Shown: positions 16,799 to 28,500, counted from the first letter of the stretch. The stretch is 64,000 nucleotides of DNA from Chloroflexi bacterium AL-N1 (GCA_013122435.1 WYDT01000001.1:487075-551074); one strand, 5' to 3'. A program made the numbers and translations. The notes: generated from the letters alone by a model not told the origin.

Positions 16799-17968
16799 AT
16801 GTCAGACTGCTATCAACCGTGCCCGGAGAACAAATTCACCTTTGGTCTTTGGACAGTCGGGAATGTTGGGCGTGATCCATTTGGTGAGCCAGTTCGTTCT
16901 CCACTCTCACCCATCGAGATCGTACATCTGTTGGCAGATATCGGTGCATATGGAGTGAACTTTCACGACAACGATCTGGTGCCGATTGATGCGACTTCGG
17001 CTGAACGTAACCAAATCATTGGCGCGTTCAAAGCAGCGCTTCAGGAAACTGGTTTGACAGTGCCAATGGCTACCACAAATCTGTTCACCGATCCCATTTT
17101 TCGAGATGGTGCATTCACCGCAAATGATCCAAAGGTACGTGCTTATGCTCTACAAAAGACGATGAATGCTATCGATCTGGGCGTTGAGCTGGGCGCGCAG
17201 ATCTATGTCTTCTGGGGTGGGCGCGAAGGTGTCGAGACTGATGCTGGCAAAAACCCTCAGGAAGCGCTCAAATGGTTCCGTGAGGCCTTAAATTTTCTGT
17301 CCTCTTATGTACAGGATCAAGGCTATAATCTCAAATTTGCGTTGGAACCGAAACCAAACGAGCCGCGTGGTGATATCTACCTGTCAACCGTCGGTGCAAT
17401 GCTGGCATTTATCGAGACACTTGACCACAAAGAGATGGTCGGAGTGAATCCAGAGGTCGCGCACGAACATATGGCCGGGCTGAACTTCCTTCATGCAGTG
17501 GCCCAGGCATGGGATGCCGGTAAGCTTTTCCACATCGATCTGAATGACCAGGCGTTTGGCCGCTACGATCAAGACTTTCGTTTTGGGGCACACAATTTGA
17601 AGTCGGCCTTTTTCCTGGTGAAGTTCCTTGAAGACGTGGGCTATGATGGTAATCGCCATTTTGATGCTCATGCATATCGTTCAGAGGATTATGAAGGTGT
17701 AAAAGATTTTGCGCGCGGGTGCATACGTACATACCTTATCTTACAAGAAAAAGCGAAGCAGTTTAATGCCGATACGGAAATCCAGTCTTTATTGGCTGAG
17801 ATTCACGCTGATGATGGCGCGATGGCACCGTATCAGGGTGCTTACAGTACTGCCAAAGCTACTGCTCTCAAGCAACACGTCTTTGATCGTCGGGCTATCA
17901 GTCAGCCTGGACACGCCTATGAGCGATTGGACCAATTAGCCATTGAGTTGCTCTTAGGTGTGCGTTAA
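16799..17968 (+). CDS. xylA: Xylose isomerase
   Basis: Converts D-xylose to D-xylulose (and glucose to fructose) in the cytoplasm using two divalent metal ions. From the ATG at 16799, which has AGGAGG seven bases upstream, the protein is 389 residues, the length of the short actinobacterial-type (class I) enzymes. Landmarks: FHDND (catalytic His near residue 56), [13 protein letters not shown] (metal-binding Glu near 183 and the neighbouring Lys), [11 protein letters not shown] (His near 220), and HIDLNDQ (metal-binding Asp residues). The frame is open a further 120 bases upstream but that extension does not look like the family. No xylulose kinase or transporter is adjacent; the upstream secreted glycosidase could supply sugar, which is speculation. 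Confidence 0.96.
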   Translation: MSDCYQPCPENKFTFGLWTVGNVGRDPFGEPVRSPLSPIEIVHLLADIGAYGVNFHDNDLVPIDATSAERNQIIGAFKAALQETGLTVPMATTNLFTDPIFRDGAFTANDPKVRAYALQKTMNAIDLGVELGAQIYVFWGGREGVETDAGKNPQEALKWFREALNFLSSYVQDQGYNLKFALEPKPNEPRGDIYLSTVGAMLAFIETLDHKEMVGVNPEVAHEHMAGLNFLHAVAQAWDAGKLFHIDLNDQAFGRYDQDFRFGAHNLKSAFFLVKFLEDVGYDGNRHFDAHAYRSEDYEGVKDFARGCIRTYLILQEKAKQFNADTEIQSLLAEIHADDGAMAPYQGAYSTAKATALKQHVFDRRAISQPGHAYERLDQLAIELLLGVR

Positions 17969-18311
17969 TTGCCAACCACTTATTGAGTACTCAATCGAGG
18001 GTATCGTGAGGAAGCGGTGTGGGATGTGCCACAGTGCTTCTTCTGTTCAACCATATGCTTTTTAATACATGCCCCCACGCACATGTGATTTGCCGCTGAT
18101 GATTCAGTAAGCTGTAATACCGCATATTTTCATTGCTATGAATTACGGTAGTCTTCCTGTAATCGACACCTACCACATTGACTTTATCACGATTACCTAT
18201 CCATACAACTAAAAGCCCCTGTATTTGCGTATCATATACCAGGCGTGTTGCGAACAGTCATGTGTGTCCACAAATATCAATCATTGAGCACGATCCATGA
18301 ATGGAGGTAGT
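17969..18311. other. Intergenic region with xylA terminator
   Basis: About 340 bases. It contains a 12-base palindrome TTGAGTACTCAA at 17983-17994 and a hairpin at 18011-18040: GAAGC, TGTGG, loop, CCACA, GCTTC, then TTCTGTT. The hairpin fits a terminator for xylA. The remainder is AT-rich with no recognised promoter. Confidence 0.5.
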
Positions 18312-18713
18312 ATGCGGCGAGCATGGTTGGTGGGGATCTGTCTTCTGGCACTGATGCTAATGTGTTATGCCGGGCTCTTATCATCGCGCGAACGTACATG
18401 GAGCCGCTTGATCATTCCAGGGGTGAGTGATGTGCGTATGTCATATGGTGTTTCACGTGTGTGGGTGAGTTATGTTCTTGCTGATGACCAAAACCTCCAC
18501 GATGTCAGCAGGCATCTGCGGAATCAGGGATGGGTCCAGATCAAGATGCATCCGCCGGTTATGGATGAGATGGGGGTTACCCTGGTGCGAAGAGATATGA
18601 ATGGGTTTATCCAACGAACAATGACAGTGCGGAGCTTGCCACCAGATCGCAAACTTACCGACATTCGTGTACGAAGCTGTGTTAAGATACAAGAACGACT
18701 ACATTGTTTTTAA
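18312..18713 (+). CDS. Small exported or membrane-anchored protein, unknown function
   Basis: A 133-residue protein beginning MRRAWLVGICLLALMLMCYA, which is a signal peptide or anchor. The remaining ~110 residues form a soluble domain (VWVSYVLADDQNLHDVSRHL, MDEMGVTLVRRDMNGFIQRT) with two late cysteines (VRSCVKIQERLHCF) that could form a disulfide outside the cell. No family is recognised. The start was placed at 18312 because TGGAGG sits 6 bases upstream; the in-frame ATG at 18297 would put that ribosome site inside the gene. It ends 45 bases before the M16 peptidase gene on the same strand, so the two may be co-transcribed. Confidence 0.6.
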   Translation: MRRAWLVGICLLALMLMCYAGLLSSRERTWSRLIIPGVSDVRMSYGVSRVWVSYVLADDQNLHDVSRHLRNQGWVQIKMHPPVMDEMGVTLVRRDMNGFIQRTMTVRSLPPDRKLTDIRVRSCVKIQERLHCF

Positions 18714-18758
18714 TACTACCTGTATATATACCGCATATCAGAAAGGCTTTGATGTTTT

Positions 18759-21458
18759 ATGACCACCACGACACATACATTACCTAATGGTCTTTCGGTG
18801 ATTATTCGCGAAGTACACTCGGCACCAGTCGCTACCTGCTGGGTGTGGTATCGTGTTGGTTCCCGTAACGAATTGCCAGGTGTTACTGGTATTTCGCATT
18901 GGGTTGAGCATATGTTGTTTAAGGGTACCCCGAGCATTCCCAAGGGCCAGATGGACCGCTTGATTGCGCGCAATGGTGGTACCTTTAACGGCTTTACCTC
19001 ATATGACTACACGGCATACTTTGAAACACTCCCTTCTGATCGCATTGAGTTGGGTCTACAGATTGAGTCGGATCGTATGATTAACTCTGTTTTTGATCCT
19101 GACGAGGTTGATAGTGAGCGGACCGTTATTATTTCGGAACGCGAAGGACATGAGAATGACCCCGAATGGTGGCTTAGCGAAGCCGTAATGACCGCTGCCT
19201 TTCAGTTTCATCCCTATCGCAATGAGATTATTGGCTGGAAGAGTGATCTTCGCGCAATGACCCGTGAGGATCTCTTTCAGCATTATCAAACGTACTATAT
19301 GCCCAACAATGCTGTGCTGGTGGTGGTTGGTGATGTCGACACACAGGCCATCATGGAAAAAGTTGAGCACTACTTTGCTGGTCTACCTACTGGCCCTGAA
19401 TTGCCGCTGTTCCGGGCTGAGGAGCCTGAGCAACAAGGCGAAAGACGGGTGGTTGTTCAGCGTCCTGGTGCGGCACACTATGTACAGATGGTGTATCACG
19501 CACCTGACTGCCGCCATGCCGATTATCCAGCAATGGTGGCGCTCGATGCTATTCTGTCAGGTGGCAAGGCTATGTCCTTTAGTGGTGCACAAACCAACCG
19601 CAGTTCGCGGATCTATCGGGCATTGGTCGAAACACAATTGGCTTCCTACGCCAGCAGTAGCTTTCGCGCAACCTATGATCCCTATCTGATCGGTTTTGAT
19701 GCAACGGTGAGTAGTGAACATACTCCCGAGACTGTCGAGAAAGCCTTTCTTCAGGAGATAGAGAAGATTCAGCAAGATGGTGTTTCTGATGCGGAAGTTG
19801 CCAAAGCTATCAAGCAGGCCCGTGCACAGATCGCTTATTCTGGTGACAGTGTAACCAATCAGGCGCTGCTGCTCGGCATGTGGGAAGTGCTCGACAGCCA
19901 CCAACGTGTCGAAACACTGCTGGATGAGTTGCAAACTGTGACTGCAGCCGATGTGCAGCGTGTTACACAAAGCTATCTTAGTGATCGCAATCGTACAGTT
20001 GGGTATTTCATTCCGACAGATGATGGATCGGGCAATGGCCTGGAGGGAAATTTTGCCTACAATCGCGCTACATCACCCTCGCTGTTCCGTCGCAAGCCAC
20101 GTCATGTTTTCTTTTCGATGGGCCTTGAAGGATGGGATACGACCGACACGCACGCGATTCCGACACGTGGTTTTGCGACACCAACTGCCAGTACAGGTGG
20201 GACATCCATTGAGCAAACAATACGCCATGTATTGCCCAATGGTGTTACAGCCCTGATCTACCGTAACACCAGCAGTCAGACCGTGAGTGTTCGTGGGGAT
20301 GTGCGAGTGGGTGCAATCCACGAAACGTCAGACAAGAATGGATTGTCGGTTTTCACTGGTGCTAGCCTCATTCGTGGCACGACTGAACGTACCTTTCAGG
20401 AGATCGTCTCGGAAACTGAGGAACGTGGTGCCAGTGTCAATGCAAGTGGTGGTGTTCATGTCAGCGGCTTTGCAGGCCGTTCTCTTGCCGAGGATGTGCC
20501 ACTTGTGCTCGAGACCCTGGCGTCAATGCTGCATAGTCCTACATTTCCCGCAGAAGAAATTGAACGTCTGCGTATGCAATTTCTGATGAGTTTGCGTGAG
20601 AGTGAACAAGAAACCCGAACGCAGTCCTCACGTGCGGTGCGTGCACTCCTGTATCCGGCAGAACATCCCTACAGCCGTGTAAGCAGTGGTACGATGGAAA
20701 CAATTCAGGGTATTACACGCGAAGATTTGATGGCATTTCATCAACTGTATCATCCTGCTGCCACCAGGATCGCTATTGTAGGAAATGTGGAACCAGATAC
20801 GGTCATCGAGGAGTTAGAGCGTACTTTTGGTATGTGGGCTGCCTCTGGGGAGCCACCTGCGATGATACTCCCTGACGTACCGACTCTTCAAGGTGTACAA
20901 CGCCGTGATATCGCAATGGCAGGCAAAATCCAGAGTGATGTTATCTGGGCGGTTCATGGTTTGAAGCGAGATAGCCCTGATTACTACGTGGCGAGTGTTG
21001 CCAATATGATCCTTGGGCGCCTCGGGCTTGGTGGTCGCCTTGGCGATAACGTACGTGAGCAGCAGGGTCTTGCGTATTATTGCGGGAGTAGTGTAGAGGC
21101 TGATGTTGGGGCGGGTCCCTGGGCTGCGCTTGCTGGTGTCAATCCAGCCAATGTCGAGCGGGCCATCGAGGCTATTCTCCATGAAGTTAAACAGTTTGGC
21201 GTAGAGGGGCCCACCGTGGAAGAGATGGATGATGCTCAGAGCTATATGATCGGCAGTCTGGTGCTAGGCCTTGAAACCAATGATGGTATCGCTGGCACAC
21301 TACTGGCAATTGAGCGTTTCGATCTGGGGCTTGATTTTATTGCACGTTATCCTGACATCATTCGGAGTATCACGGCTGAACAGGTGGTTGCTGTCGTTCG
21401 TAAATACCTGTCGACCGAAAATTATACGCTTGCTGTGGCTGGGCCAGAAGTAGCATAA
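18759..21458 (+). CDS. M16 (pitrilysin/insulinase) zinc peptidase, fused two-unit form
   Basis: An 899-residue protein made of two M16 units of about 430 residues. The N-terminal unit has the inverted zinc motif HxxEH in HWVEHMLFKGT (near residues 47-51) and the distal glutamate in SEREGHEND (near 127), so it should be catalytic. The C-terminal unit (from about 480, TIRHVLPNGVTALIY) keeps the fold but has no HxxEH, as in two-subunit bacterial M16 pairs where one partner is inactive. There is no signal peptide, suggesting a cytoplasmic peptidase of small peptides. In many bacteria the two units are separate genes; here they are fused. Ribosome site GAAAGG is somewhat distant from the ATG. Confidence 0.93.
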   Translation: MTTTTHTLPNGLSVIIREVHSAPVATCWVWYRVGSRNELPGVTGISHWVEHMLFKGTPSIPKGQMDRLIARNGGTFNGFTSYDYTAYFETLPSDRIELGLQIESDRMINSVFDPDEVDSERTVIISEREGHENDPEWWLSEAVMTAAFQFHPYRNEIIGWKSDLRAMTREDLFQHYQTYYMPNNAVLVVVGDVDTQAIMEKVEHYFAGLPTGPELPLFRAEEPEQQGERRVVVQRPGAAHYVQMVYHAPDCRHADYPAMVALDAILSGGKAMSFSGAQTNRSSRIYRALVETQLASYASSSFRATYDPYLIGFDATVSSEHTPETVEKAFLQEIEKIQQDGVSDAEVAKAIKQARAQIAYSGDSVTNQALLLGMWEVLDSHQRVETLLDELQTVTAADVQRVTQSYLSDRNRTVGYFIPTDDGSGNGLEGNFAYNRATSPSLFRRKPRHVFFSMGLEGWDTTDTHAIPTRGFATPTASTGGTSIEQTIRHVLPNGVTALIYRNTSSQTVSVRGDVRVGAIHETSDKNGLSVFTGASLIRGTTERTFQEIVSETEERGASVNASGGVHVSGFAGRSLAEDVPLVLETLASMLHSPTFPAEEIERLRMQFLMSLRESEQETRTQSSRAVRALLYPAEHPYSRVSSGTMETIQGITREDLMAFHQLYHPAATRIAIVGNVEPDTVIEELERTFGMWAASGEPPAMILPDVPTLQGVQRRDIAMAGKIQSDVIWAVHGLKRDSPDYYVASVANMILGRLGLGGRLGDNVREQQGLAYYCGSSVEADVGAGPWAALAGVNPANVERAIEAILHEVKQFGVEGPTVEEMDDAQSYMIGSLVLGLETNDGIAGTLLAIERFDLGLDFIARYPDIIRSITAEQVVAVVRKYLSTENYTLAVAGPEVA

Positions 21459-21491
21459 TACCTATTGCATTTTTTAGAATGGAGCTATGTG

Positions 21492-21830
21492 GTGAGTGAG
21501 ACTGATAACTGGATTCAGATGGTTGAGGGCATTCGACGGCGTACACTTGTCAGTGGTCCGCAGATGATGCAGATGGCTGCTAAACTTGATAAAGGAAGCA
21601 ATCTCCCCGAACACGAACATCCCCACGAACAAATAACATATGTTGTTCAGGGCAAATTACACTTTTTTCTGGCCGGTACGTTACATGCATTATCTAGCGG
21701 TGAGTCTCTCCTCATTCCTGGTAATGTCCCACATGCTGTTGAAGTTTTGGAAGATACCCTTGTGATTGATACATTCAGCCCACCTCGTGAGGATCTGTTG
21801 GAGCAAGATCGTGCACATGCAGGAGGGTAA
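21492..21830 (+). CDS. Cupin-domain protein
   Basis: A single-domain cupin of about 112 residues. Motif 1 is visible as LPEHEHPHEQITYVVQGKLH (His, His, Glu and Gly of the classical G(X)5HXH(X)3-4E(X)6G pattern) and motif 2 as LLIPGNVPHAVEV with the fourth metal-binding His. Such small cupins bind a divalent metal and serve as isomerases, dioxygenases or ligand sensors; nothing here fixes the reaction. The start is one of two adjacent GTGs (21489 or 21492) after GGAG; a TTG at 21465 lacks a ribosome site. It lies 33 bases after the M16 gene, probably in the same transcript, and is followed by a strong hairpin. Confidence 0.8.
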   Translation: MSETDNWIQMVEGIRRRTLVSGPQMMQMAAKLDKGSNLPEHEHPHEQITYVVQGKLHFFLAGTLHALSSGESLLIPGNVPHAVEVLEDTLVIDTFSPPREDLLEQDRAHAGG

Positions 21831-21841
21831 TTTTGTATTCG

Positions 21842-21870
21842 AGCAGCCGGTGGTCAACCACCGGGCTGCT
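21842..21870 (+). terminator. GC-rich hairpin after the cupin gene
   Basis: AGCAGCC-GGTGG at 21842-21853 pairs with CCACC-G-GGCTGCT at 21858-21870 around a TCAA loop, with one bulged G. The T-tract after it is weak (AGTTCT). Confidence 0.55.
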
Positions 21871-22107
21871 AGTTCTGCATCGTGAATGGATGCACTAGAT
21901 TTGGTTTGGATAGAGTTGTATGCGTGGGAATCCTAGCTCTACTTCTTCCTCATCCAATGCCCTATGTTCGATATTTTGCAGTTGTCTTAACAGTATCGTT
22001 CAAGCAACACGCGTGAATGAATCTTATATAACCCCCTCACTAATAGCTAGACGTGATCGATCAGCTATGCTAGACTGTGCTGCATTATACGGTTATACAG
22101 TTCATAT

Positions 22108-25100
22108 GTGAAAATTATGCCACGTATCTTTGACAATATTGATCAGTCTCTATTGCCTGCGCTACGACAAACCCTCGATATTGCACATCGAGCAGATTTT
22201 TGTGTTGGCTATTTTAATTTGCGTGGTTGGAAAGAAATCGATAACTATATTGATCAGTGGTCAGGCGATACGAACAATTGTTGCCGCTTGTTGATTGGGA
22301 TGCAACGTCTTCCACAGGAGGAGTTGCGAAATGTATTGAGTCGTTCTCAATTCAATGGGAGTATCGATAATCAAACAGCATTACGTCTCAAACGTACGCT
22401 GGCAGAAGAATTTCGCACACAACTGACTCTTGGTGCACCCACTAATCAAGATGAAGCAGGTCTTCAACGTTTAGCTGCACAAATACGATCAAAAAAGGTT
22501 GTAGTCAAGCTATTTTTGCGTCATTCACTCCATGCCAAACTTTATTTGCTCTATCGCCAAGACCCTATTAATCCCATTGTAGGATACCTTGGTAGCAGTA
22601 ATCTTACTTTTGCTGGTTTGTCCAAACAGGGTGAACTCAATGTTGATGTGCTTGACTATGATGCTTGTCAAAAACTAGCATCTTGGTTTGAGGATCGCTG
22701 GAATGATCGTTGGTGTCTAGACATTTCAGAAGAACTTGCACAAATCATTGAAGAGAGTTGGGCACGCGAAGCAATTATTCCCCCCTACCATATCTATGTC
22801 AAGATAGCCTATCATCTCTCACAAGAGGCTCGTGCAGGTCTTTCCGAATTTCGTATCCCACGTGATTTTGATACCAAATTGTTTGAGTTTCAAACAGCTG
22901 CCGTCAAAATTGCTGCCCACCATCTGAATAAACGTGGTGGAGTATTGATTGGTGATGTAGTTGGGTTGGGGAAGACTCTTATGGCGACTGCCTTAGCGCG
23001 AGTATTGGAAGAAGATTATTTCTTAGAAACATTGATTCTGTGCCCAAAGAACCTGGTTAAGATGTGGGAGGACTATCGTGATCAATATCGTCTACATGCG
23101 CGAGTACTCTCACTCAGCCAAGTCACTCGCGAACTGCCAAACCTGCGTCGCTATCGTGTAGTTCTCATTGATGAAAGCCATAATTTACGCAACCGTGAAG
23201 GCAAACGCTATCGTGCGATTCAAGAATATATTCGTGAGAATGAGAGCCGTTGCATTTTACTTTCGGCGACACCTTACAACAAAACATATCTCGATCTCGC
23301 CAGTCAGCTACGTTTATTTCTTCCTGAAGACAAGGACCTTGGCATACGCCCTGAAAAACTATTGCGTGAGATGGGAGAGAACGAATTTCGGGTACGTTAT
23401 CAAATACCGATTCGTTCGTTAGCAGCATTCGAGAAAAGCGAATACGCTGATGATTGGCGCGACCTTATGCGACTTTATATGGTGCGTCGCACGCGCCGAT
23501 TTATTCAGGAGAATTATGCTGAAACAGAAGTAGAAACAAGCCGCCGCTACGTTGCTTTTGATGATGGTAAACGTTCGTATTTCCCACAACGTAAAGCACA
23601 TACATTGTCTTTCCCTATCGATGATACCGATATGACTGATCAGTATGCACAGCTTTATAGTAATAAAGTTGTTGATCTTATCAATGCGCTCACATTACCA
23701 CGTTATGGGCTAGGAATATATGTTTCAAACCAAGCAGAACGACGGGCCACTAATGATGAAAAGCGCATTTTAAACAACCTTTCTCGTGCTGGGAAACGCT
23801 TAATGGGATTTTCGCGCACCAATCTGTTTAAACGTTTGGAAAGTGGGGGTCAAGCATTTGTTCAATCGATTGAGCGGCATATCTTACGTAACTTTGTCTT
23901 TCTCCATGCGATTGAGCACAACCAGCCATTACCTATTGGGAGCCAAGATGTGAGTTTGCTTGATAGCCGTTTGGACGATGAAGACACAGATCCTCTTAGT
24001 CTCAAAGCGAGTCTGGTTGAGGATGATAGTGATGTGAATGAAAATACCAGCAATGATCTGCTGAGTGAGATTAATCAAATATATTCAGAAACGATCTTTA
24101 AACAACGTGCAGCTACAGTCTATCATTCGTACAGTACGCACTATCAACGACGATTTACTTGGTTGCAGCCGAACTTGTTTGTGAAAGAATTGGCGGTGAG
24201 TCTGCGTAAAGATGCTCTTGCGCTACTAAAAATCCTGCGTACTCATGGACATTGGGATGCTGATGGTGACGCAAAACTAGGAATGCTCCTCGATCTTCTG
24301 GCACAGACACATCCACACGAAAAGGTGATTGTTTTTACCCAATTTGCTGATACTGTGCGCTACTTAGCAACACAACTGAATAATCGGGGTATTGATCGTG
24401 TTGCTGGTGTGACTGGTGACTCCAGTGATCCGACAAACATAGTGTGGCAATTTAGCCCAAGAAGTAATAACAAGCGCCAGCAAATTGTACCTGAGCAAGA
24501 ACTACGTGTTTTAGTCACGACAGATGTGTTAAGCGAAGGACAAAATTTGCAGGATTGCGCTATTATTGTCAATTATGATCTGCCATGGGCGATTATTCGC
24601 TTAATACAGCGTGCTGGACGTATTGATCGGATTGGACAACGTGCGGAGAACATTATGTGTTACACATTTCTCCCTGCTGATGGGGTTGAACGGATTATTC
24701 AGTTACGTGCTCGTGTCCGACAGCGGCTACGCGAAAACGCAGAGGTAATTGGGGCAGACGAGACTTTTTTTGAGGATGATGCTAACGAACAGTCGCTACG
24801 TGATTTGTTTACCGAGAAGTCGGGAATCCTTGATGACGATGATGATGCAGAGGTCGATCTAGCATCGTATGCCTATCAAATCTGGAAAAATGCTATCACA
24901 CGTAAGCCAAACTTGCAGCAAATCATTCCTGATATGCCGCCAGTAGTCTTTGCAACACGGCAGCATCACTCTGATGCACAACGCCCCGAAGGAGTATTAG
25001 TTTATTTACGTACTTCTGAGGGCAATGATGCATTGGCTTGGATTGATGCAAATGGCAATAGTGTAACCGAGTCGCAATTAGCAATTTTGAAAGCAGCAGA

Positions 25101-25509
25101 ATGTACCCCTGACACGCCTGCGTATCCACGTCACCATCATCATCATGAGCTTGTACAACGAGGGATTGATTTAATTGCAGAGGAAGAACGTTCGGTGGGA
25201 GGACAGTTAGGTCGTCCCTCAAGTGCACGAGCACGTGTCTATGAACGGCTACGGCGATATGCAGAACAGATCAAAGGAACTTTGTTCGATATGCCACCAT
25301 TGTATAAAGCAATTGAAGAAATCTATCGTTATCCACTGCGTCAATCAACTGTAGACACGCTTAATCGCCAACTACGTAGTGGTATTACCGATGTGGATTT
25401 AGCTAATTTGGTAGTGGCATTTCAGGAGGAGGATCGTTTGTGTGTTGTGCACGAGGAAGTGCAAAAACAGGAACCGCACATTATTTGCTCGATGGGATTA
25501 TTTGAGTGA
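22108..25509 (+). CDS. Defence-type helicase: PLD nuclease-like domain fused to SNF2/superfamily 2 helicase
   Basis: An 1133-residue protein. Residues about 20-210 hold a phospholipase-D-like domain with the HKD-type signature split as HAKLYLLYR and GSSNLTFAGL. The SF2 helicase core follows: Walker A GDVVGLGKT (near 285), motif II IDESHN (near 355), motif III LLSATPYN (near 387), then the helicase C domain VIVFTQFAD (near 740) and motif VI QRAGRIDRIGQ (near 840). A variable C-terminus contains a natural run of five histidines (near 1010). Such enzymes translocate on DNA and are found in restriction and DISARM-like defence loci. It is 16 bases upstream of the methylase gene, so the two form an operon. 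Start is GTG at 22108 or ATG at 22117; neither has a convincing ribosome site. Confidence 0.87.
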   Translation: MKIMPRIFDNIDQSLLPALRQTLDIAHRADFCVGYFNLRGWKEIDNYIDQWSGDTNNCCRLLIGMQRLPQEELRNVLSRSQFNGSIDNQTALRLKRTLAEEFRTQLTLGAPTNQDEAGLQRLAAQIRSKKVVVKLFLRHSLHAKLYLLYRQDPINPIVGYLGSSNLTFAGLSKQGELNVDVLDYDACQKLASWFEDRWNDRWCLDISEELAQIIEESWAREAIIPPYHIYVKIAYHLSQEARAGLSEFRIPRDFDTKLFEFQTAAVKIAAHHLNKRGGVLIGDVVGLGKTLMATALARVLEEDYFLETLILCPKNLVKMWEDYRDQYRLHARVLSLSQVTRELPNLRRYRVVLIDESHNLRNREGKRYRAIQEYIRENESRCILLSATPYNKTYLDLASQLRLFLPEDKDLGIRPEKLLREMGENEFRVRYQIPIRSLAAFEKSEYADDWRDLMRLYMVRRTRRFIQENYAETEVETSRRYVAFDDGKRSYFPQRKAHTLSFPIDDTDMTDQYAQLYSNKVVDLINALTLPRYGLGIYVSNQAERRATNDEKRILNNLSRAGKRLMGFSRTNLFKRLESGGQAFVQSIERHILRNFVFLHAIEHNQPLPIGSQDVSLLDSRLDDEDTDPLSLKASLVEDDSDVNENTSNDLLSEINQIYSETIFKQRAATVYHSYSTHYQRRFTWLQPNLFVKELAVSLRKDALALLKILRTHGHWDADGDAKLGMLLDLLAQTHPHEKVIVFTQFADTVRYLATQLNNRGIDRVAGVTGDSSDPTNIVWQFSPRSNNKRQQIVPEQELRVLVTTDVLSEGQNLQDCAIIVNYDLPWAIIRLIQRAGRIDRIGQRAENIMCYTFLPADGVERIIQLRARVRQRLRENAEVIGADETFFEDDANEQSLRDLFTEKSGILDDDDDAEVDLASYAYQIWKNAITRKPNLQQIIPDMPPVVFATRQHHSDAQRPEGVLVYLRTSEGNDALAWIDANGNSVTESQLAILKAAECTPDTPAYPRHHHHHELVQRGIDLIAEEERSVGGQLGRPSSARARVYERLRRYAEQIKGTLFDMPPLYKAIEEIYRYPLRQSTVDTLNRQLRSGITDVDLANLVVAFQEEDRLCVVHEEVQKQEPHIICSMGLFE

Positions 25510-25525
25510 GAAGATGTGGTGATTT

Positions 25526-28500
25526 ATGCAACTTGATGTAAAACGTGTACGTGAATGCTTACAGGAGTTTGATTTCAAGAAGCTGTTCATTGAAGAGTTA
25601 GGTTGGTCTAACTTCGAAATATATCATCAAAAAACCTTTGACTGGGGCACTACAAGCTTTGATCAGTGCCCAGTTGCTGAATTGGCGGGAGTGGTAGTAT
25701 TTGAAATTCAGACGCACAATGGAACATTGCCGTCTCGTAAAACCTGTGCATCAATCTACAACGATATTAGTCGGACCTATCATGAAAATGTCCTTATTTT
25801 TGTCGACCAGCAGCGTACGCAGAGTCTATGGTACTGGGTCAAACGAGATGGTGATCGGAATTATCCACGTGAACACTACTATTTCAAGGGACAGACTGGC
25901 GACTTGTTTTTGAGCAAAATCAGCGCTATGTTTGTTGATATCAGCGAACTAGACGAACATGGCGATATCGATATGATCAACATCCTCAAGCGTTTGCAGC
26001 GCTCGCTGGATGTTGAACAAACGGTACGGAAGTTTTTCGAGCTATATGAAGAGCAACGACTGTCCTTGATTGGCTCCATTCATGGTATAGATGATGAACA
26101 TGATCGCCGTCTCTATGCTTCTGTTCTGCTCAATCGCTTGATGTTTGTTTATTTTTTGCAGCGTAAGCGCTTTCTTGATGACGATTTTGACTACCTACAA
26201 AATCGATTACATAAAAGCAAAGGTGATGCCCCTGACCAGTACTATTGTAGTTTCTTGAAAACGCTCTTCTTCGAGGGTTTTGCCAAACCAGAAGAACAAC
26301 GTGCCCGACATGCCAGAGCACTGATTGGTAACATTAAGTATCTCAATGGTGGATTATTTCTTGAACATCCTGTTGAGCAACGCTGGCCTGATATTAATAT
26401 TCCAGATCGGACGTTTGAACATATTCTGGATCTTTTTACGCGCTTTTCCTGGAACCTTGATGATACTCCCGGCGGTGAAGACAATGAGATGAATCCCGAT
26501 GTGCTCGGGTATATTTTCGAGAAATATATTAACCAAAAAGCCTTTGGTGCCTACTACACCCGTCCACAAATCACTGAATATTTGTGTGAACAGACAATCC
26601 ACAAACTCATTCTGAAACACATTAATACGCCAGGTGGTGGCAGTGTCCTCTCACGCCAGTTTGAGTCGCTCTCCGAACTGATGGTCAACCTTGATACGAC
26701 CTTGTGTTGGGAGTTGATTGAGATTCTTCCTAAGCTCAAATTACTTGATCCTGCGTGTGGTTCAGGTGCATTTCTGGTTGCGGCGATGAAAACACTGGTG
26801 GATATCTACACAGGACTCACTGGCAAAATCCCTTTTCTTGGGAATGACTCGCTACGAGCCTGGTTGAGCAATATCCAATCACAGCATCCAAGTTTAAGCT
26901 ATTACATCAAGAAAAAGATTATTACCGAGAATCTGTTTGGTGTTGATATTATGGAGGAAGCCGCTGAGATAGCGCGTCTCCGCCTCTTCTTGGCGCTTGT
27001 TGCTTCAGCGCGAACCGTTGATGAACTAGAAGCACTTCCCAATATCGAATTCAATATTCTGCATGGCAATTCGCTCATTGGGCTTTTGCATGTCAATGAA
27101 CAGATCTATGATCAGTCCAATATGTTCCATAAATCGTATCGTCAGATCGTTGCCGAAAAGAACCGATTGATTAGTAGCTATCGTAATGCAACTGGCTACA
27201 CCGAGGATTTGCAGTCGCTTCGTGATAGTATTCAAGAACACCGCGAAGAAGCTACAGCGACACTCGATGATCTTCTGCTTAGTGAGTTTAGTGCTTTCAA
27301 AATCAAGTATGAGCAGGCGCGTTGGGATATAACGAAGAATCGTGAAGGCAAATCTGAGAAACGTTCAGTCACCATTGATGACATCACCGTGTTGCATCCC
27401 TTCCATTGGGGGTATGAATTCGATGAAATTCTCCGTGAGCATGGCGGTTTTGATGCGATTATCACGAATCCACCCTGGGAAACCTTTAAGCCTCAATCAA
27501 AAGAGTTTTTTGCTGAACACTCGGATTTAGTCACCAAAAATAAAATGACAATCAAAGAGTTTGAGCGTGAACGGGCTAAACTTTTGGTAGATGCCGAGAT
27601 ACTTGGGGCATGGGAAAGCTATCTGAGTCGTTTTCCCTACCAGAGTGCCTTCTTCCGCGCCTCGGAACAGTATAAAAACCAGATTGCGAAGGTCAATAAT
27701 AAGCGTGTGGGAACAGATATCAATCTCTATAAACTGTTTGTGGAACAGTGTTACAACTTGCTGCGGGATGGCGGGCAATGTGGGATTGTGTTGCCCGGCA
27801 GTATTTATACAGATCTCGGGAGCAAGCAATTGCGCGAGATGCTGTTTACCCAGACACAAATCGATGGATTGTTTGGCATGGAAAATCGCCGTCATGTCTT
27901 TGAGGGAGTCGATAGTCGATTTAAGATCGTTGTGATGACCTTTGAGAAGGGAGGACAGACCGAGACGTTTCCGGCGGCATTCATGCGTCATGATGTCGCT
28001 GAACTAGAAAGATTCCCACAACCCGGTGCATTGAAACTTTCAGTTGGTCTGATTCGGCACTTTTCGCCTGACTCTCTCTCGATTATGGAGTTCCATAGTG
28101 CACTCGACGTGGCAATCGTCGAAAAGATGGCACAGTTTCCTTTGCTAGGCGAACATATAGCCAATACATGGAACTTGAAGTTAGGGAATGAGTTCCATAT
28201 GACGAATGATAGTCATCTGTTCAAAACTGAGCCAGGTTTAGGTCGGCTTCCTCTGTATGAAGGAAAGATGATCCATCAGTTTACTCATCAGTGGGGAATG
28301 CCCAAATACTGGCTTGATGAGACAGAGGCAAGAGCACATTTAATTGGTAAGAAAAACCTGGATACAGGTCAGCAACTTAACTACCAATCATATCGTTTAG
28401 GTCACAGATCTGTGGCCAGGAATACCGATGAAAGGACAATGATTGCAACAGTTTTGTCTTCAAATGTCTTCTTTGGACATTCTATAAATGCAACAGGTGA

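Noticed and set aside
25140..25160. Run of five histidine codons in the helicase as an engineered tag
   Set aside because: It is internal, inside a natural variable region, and encoded with mixed codons and flanking native sequence.
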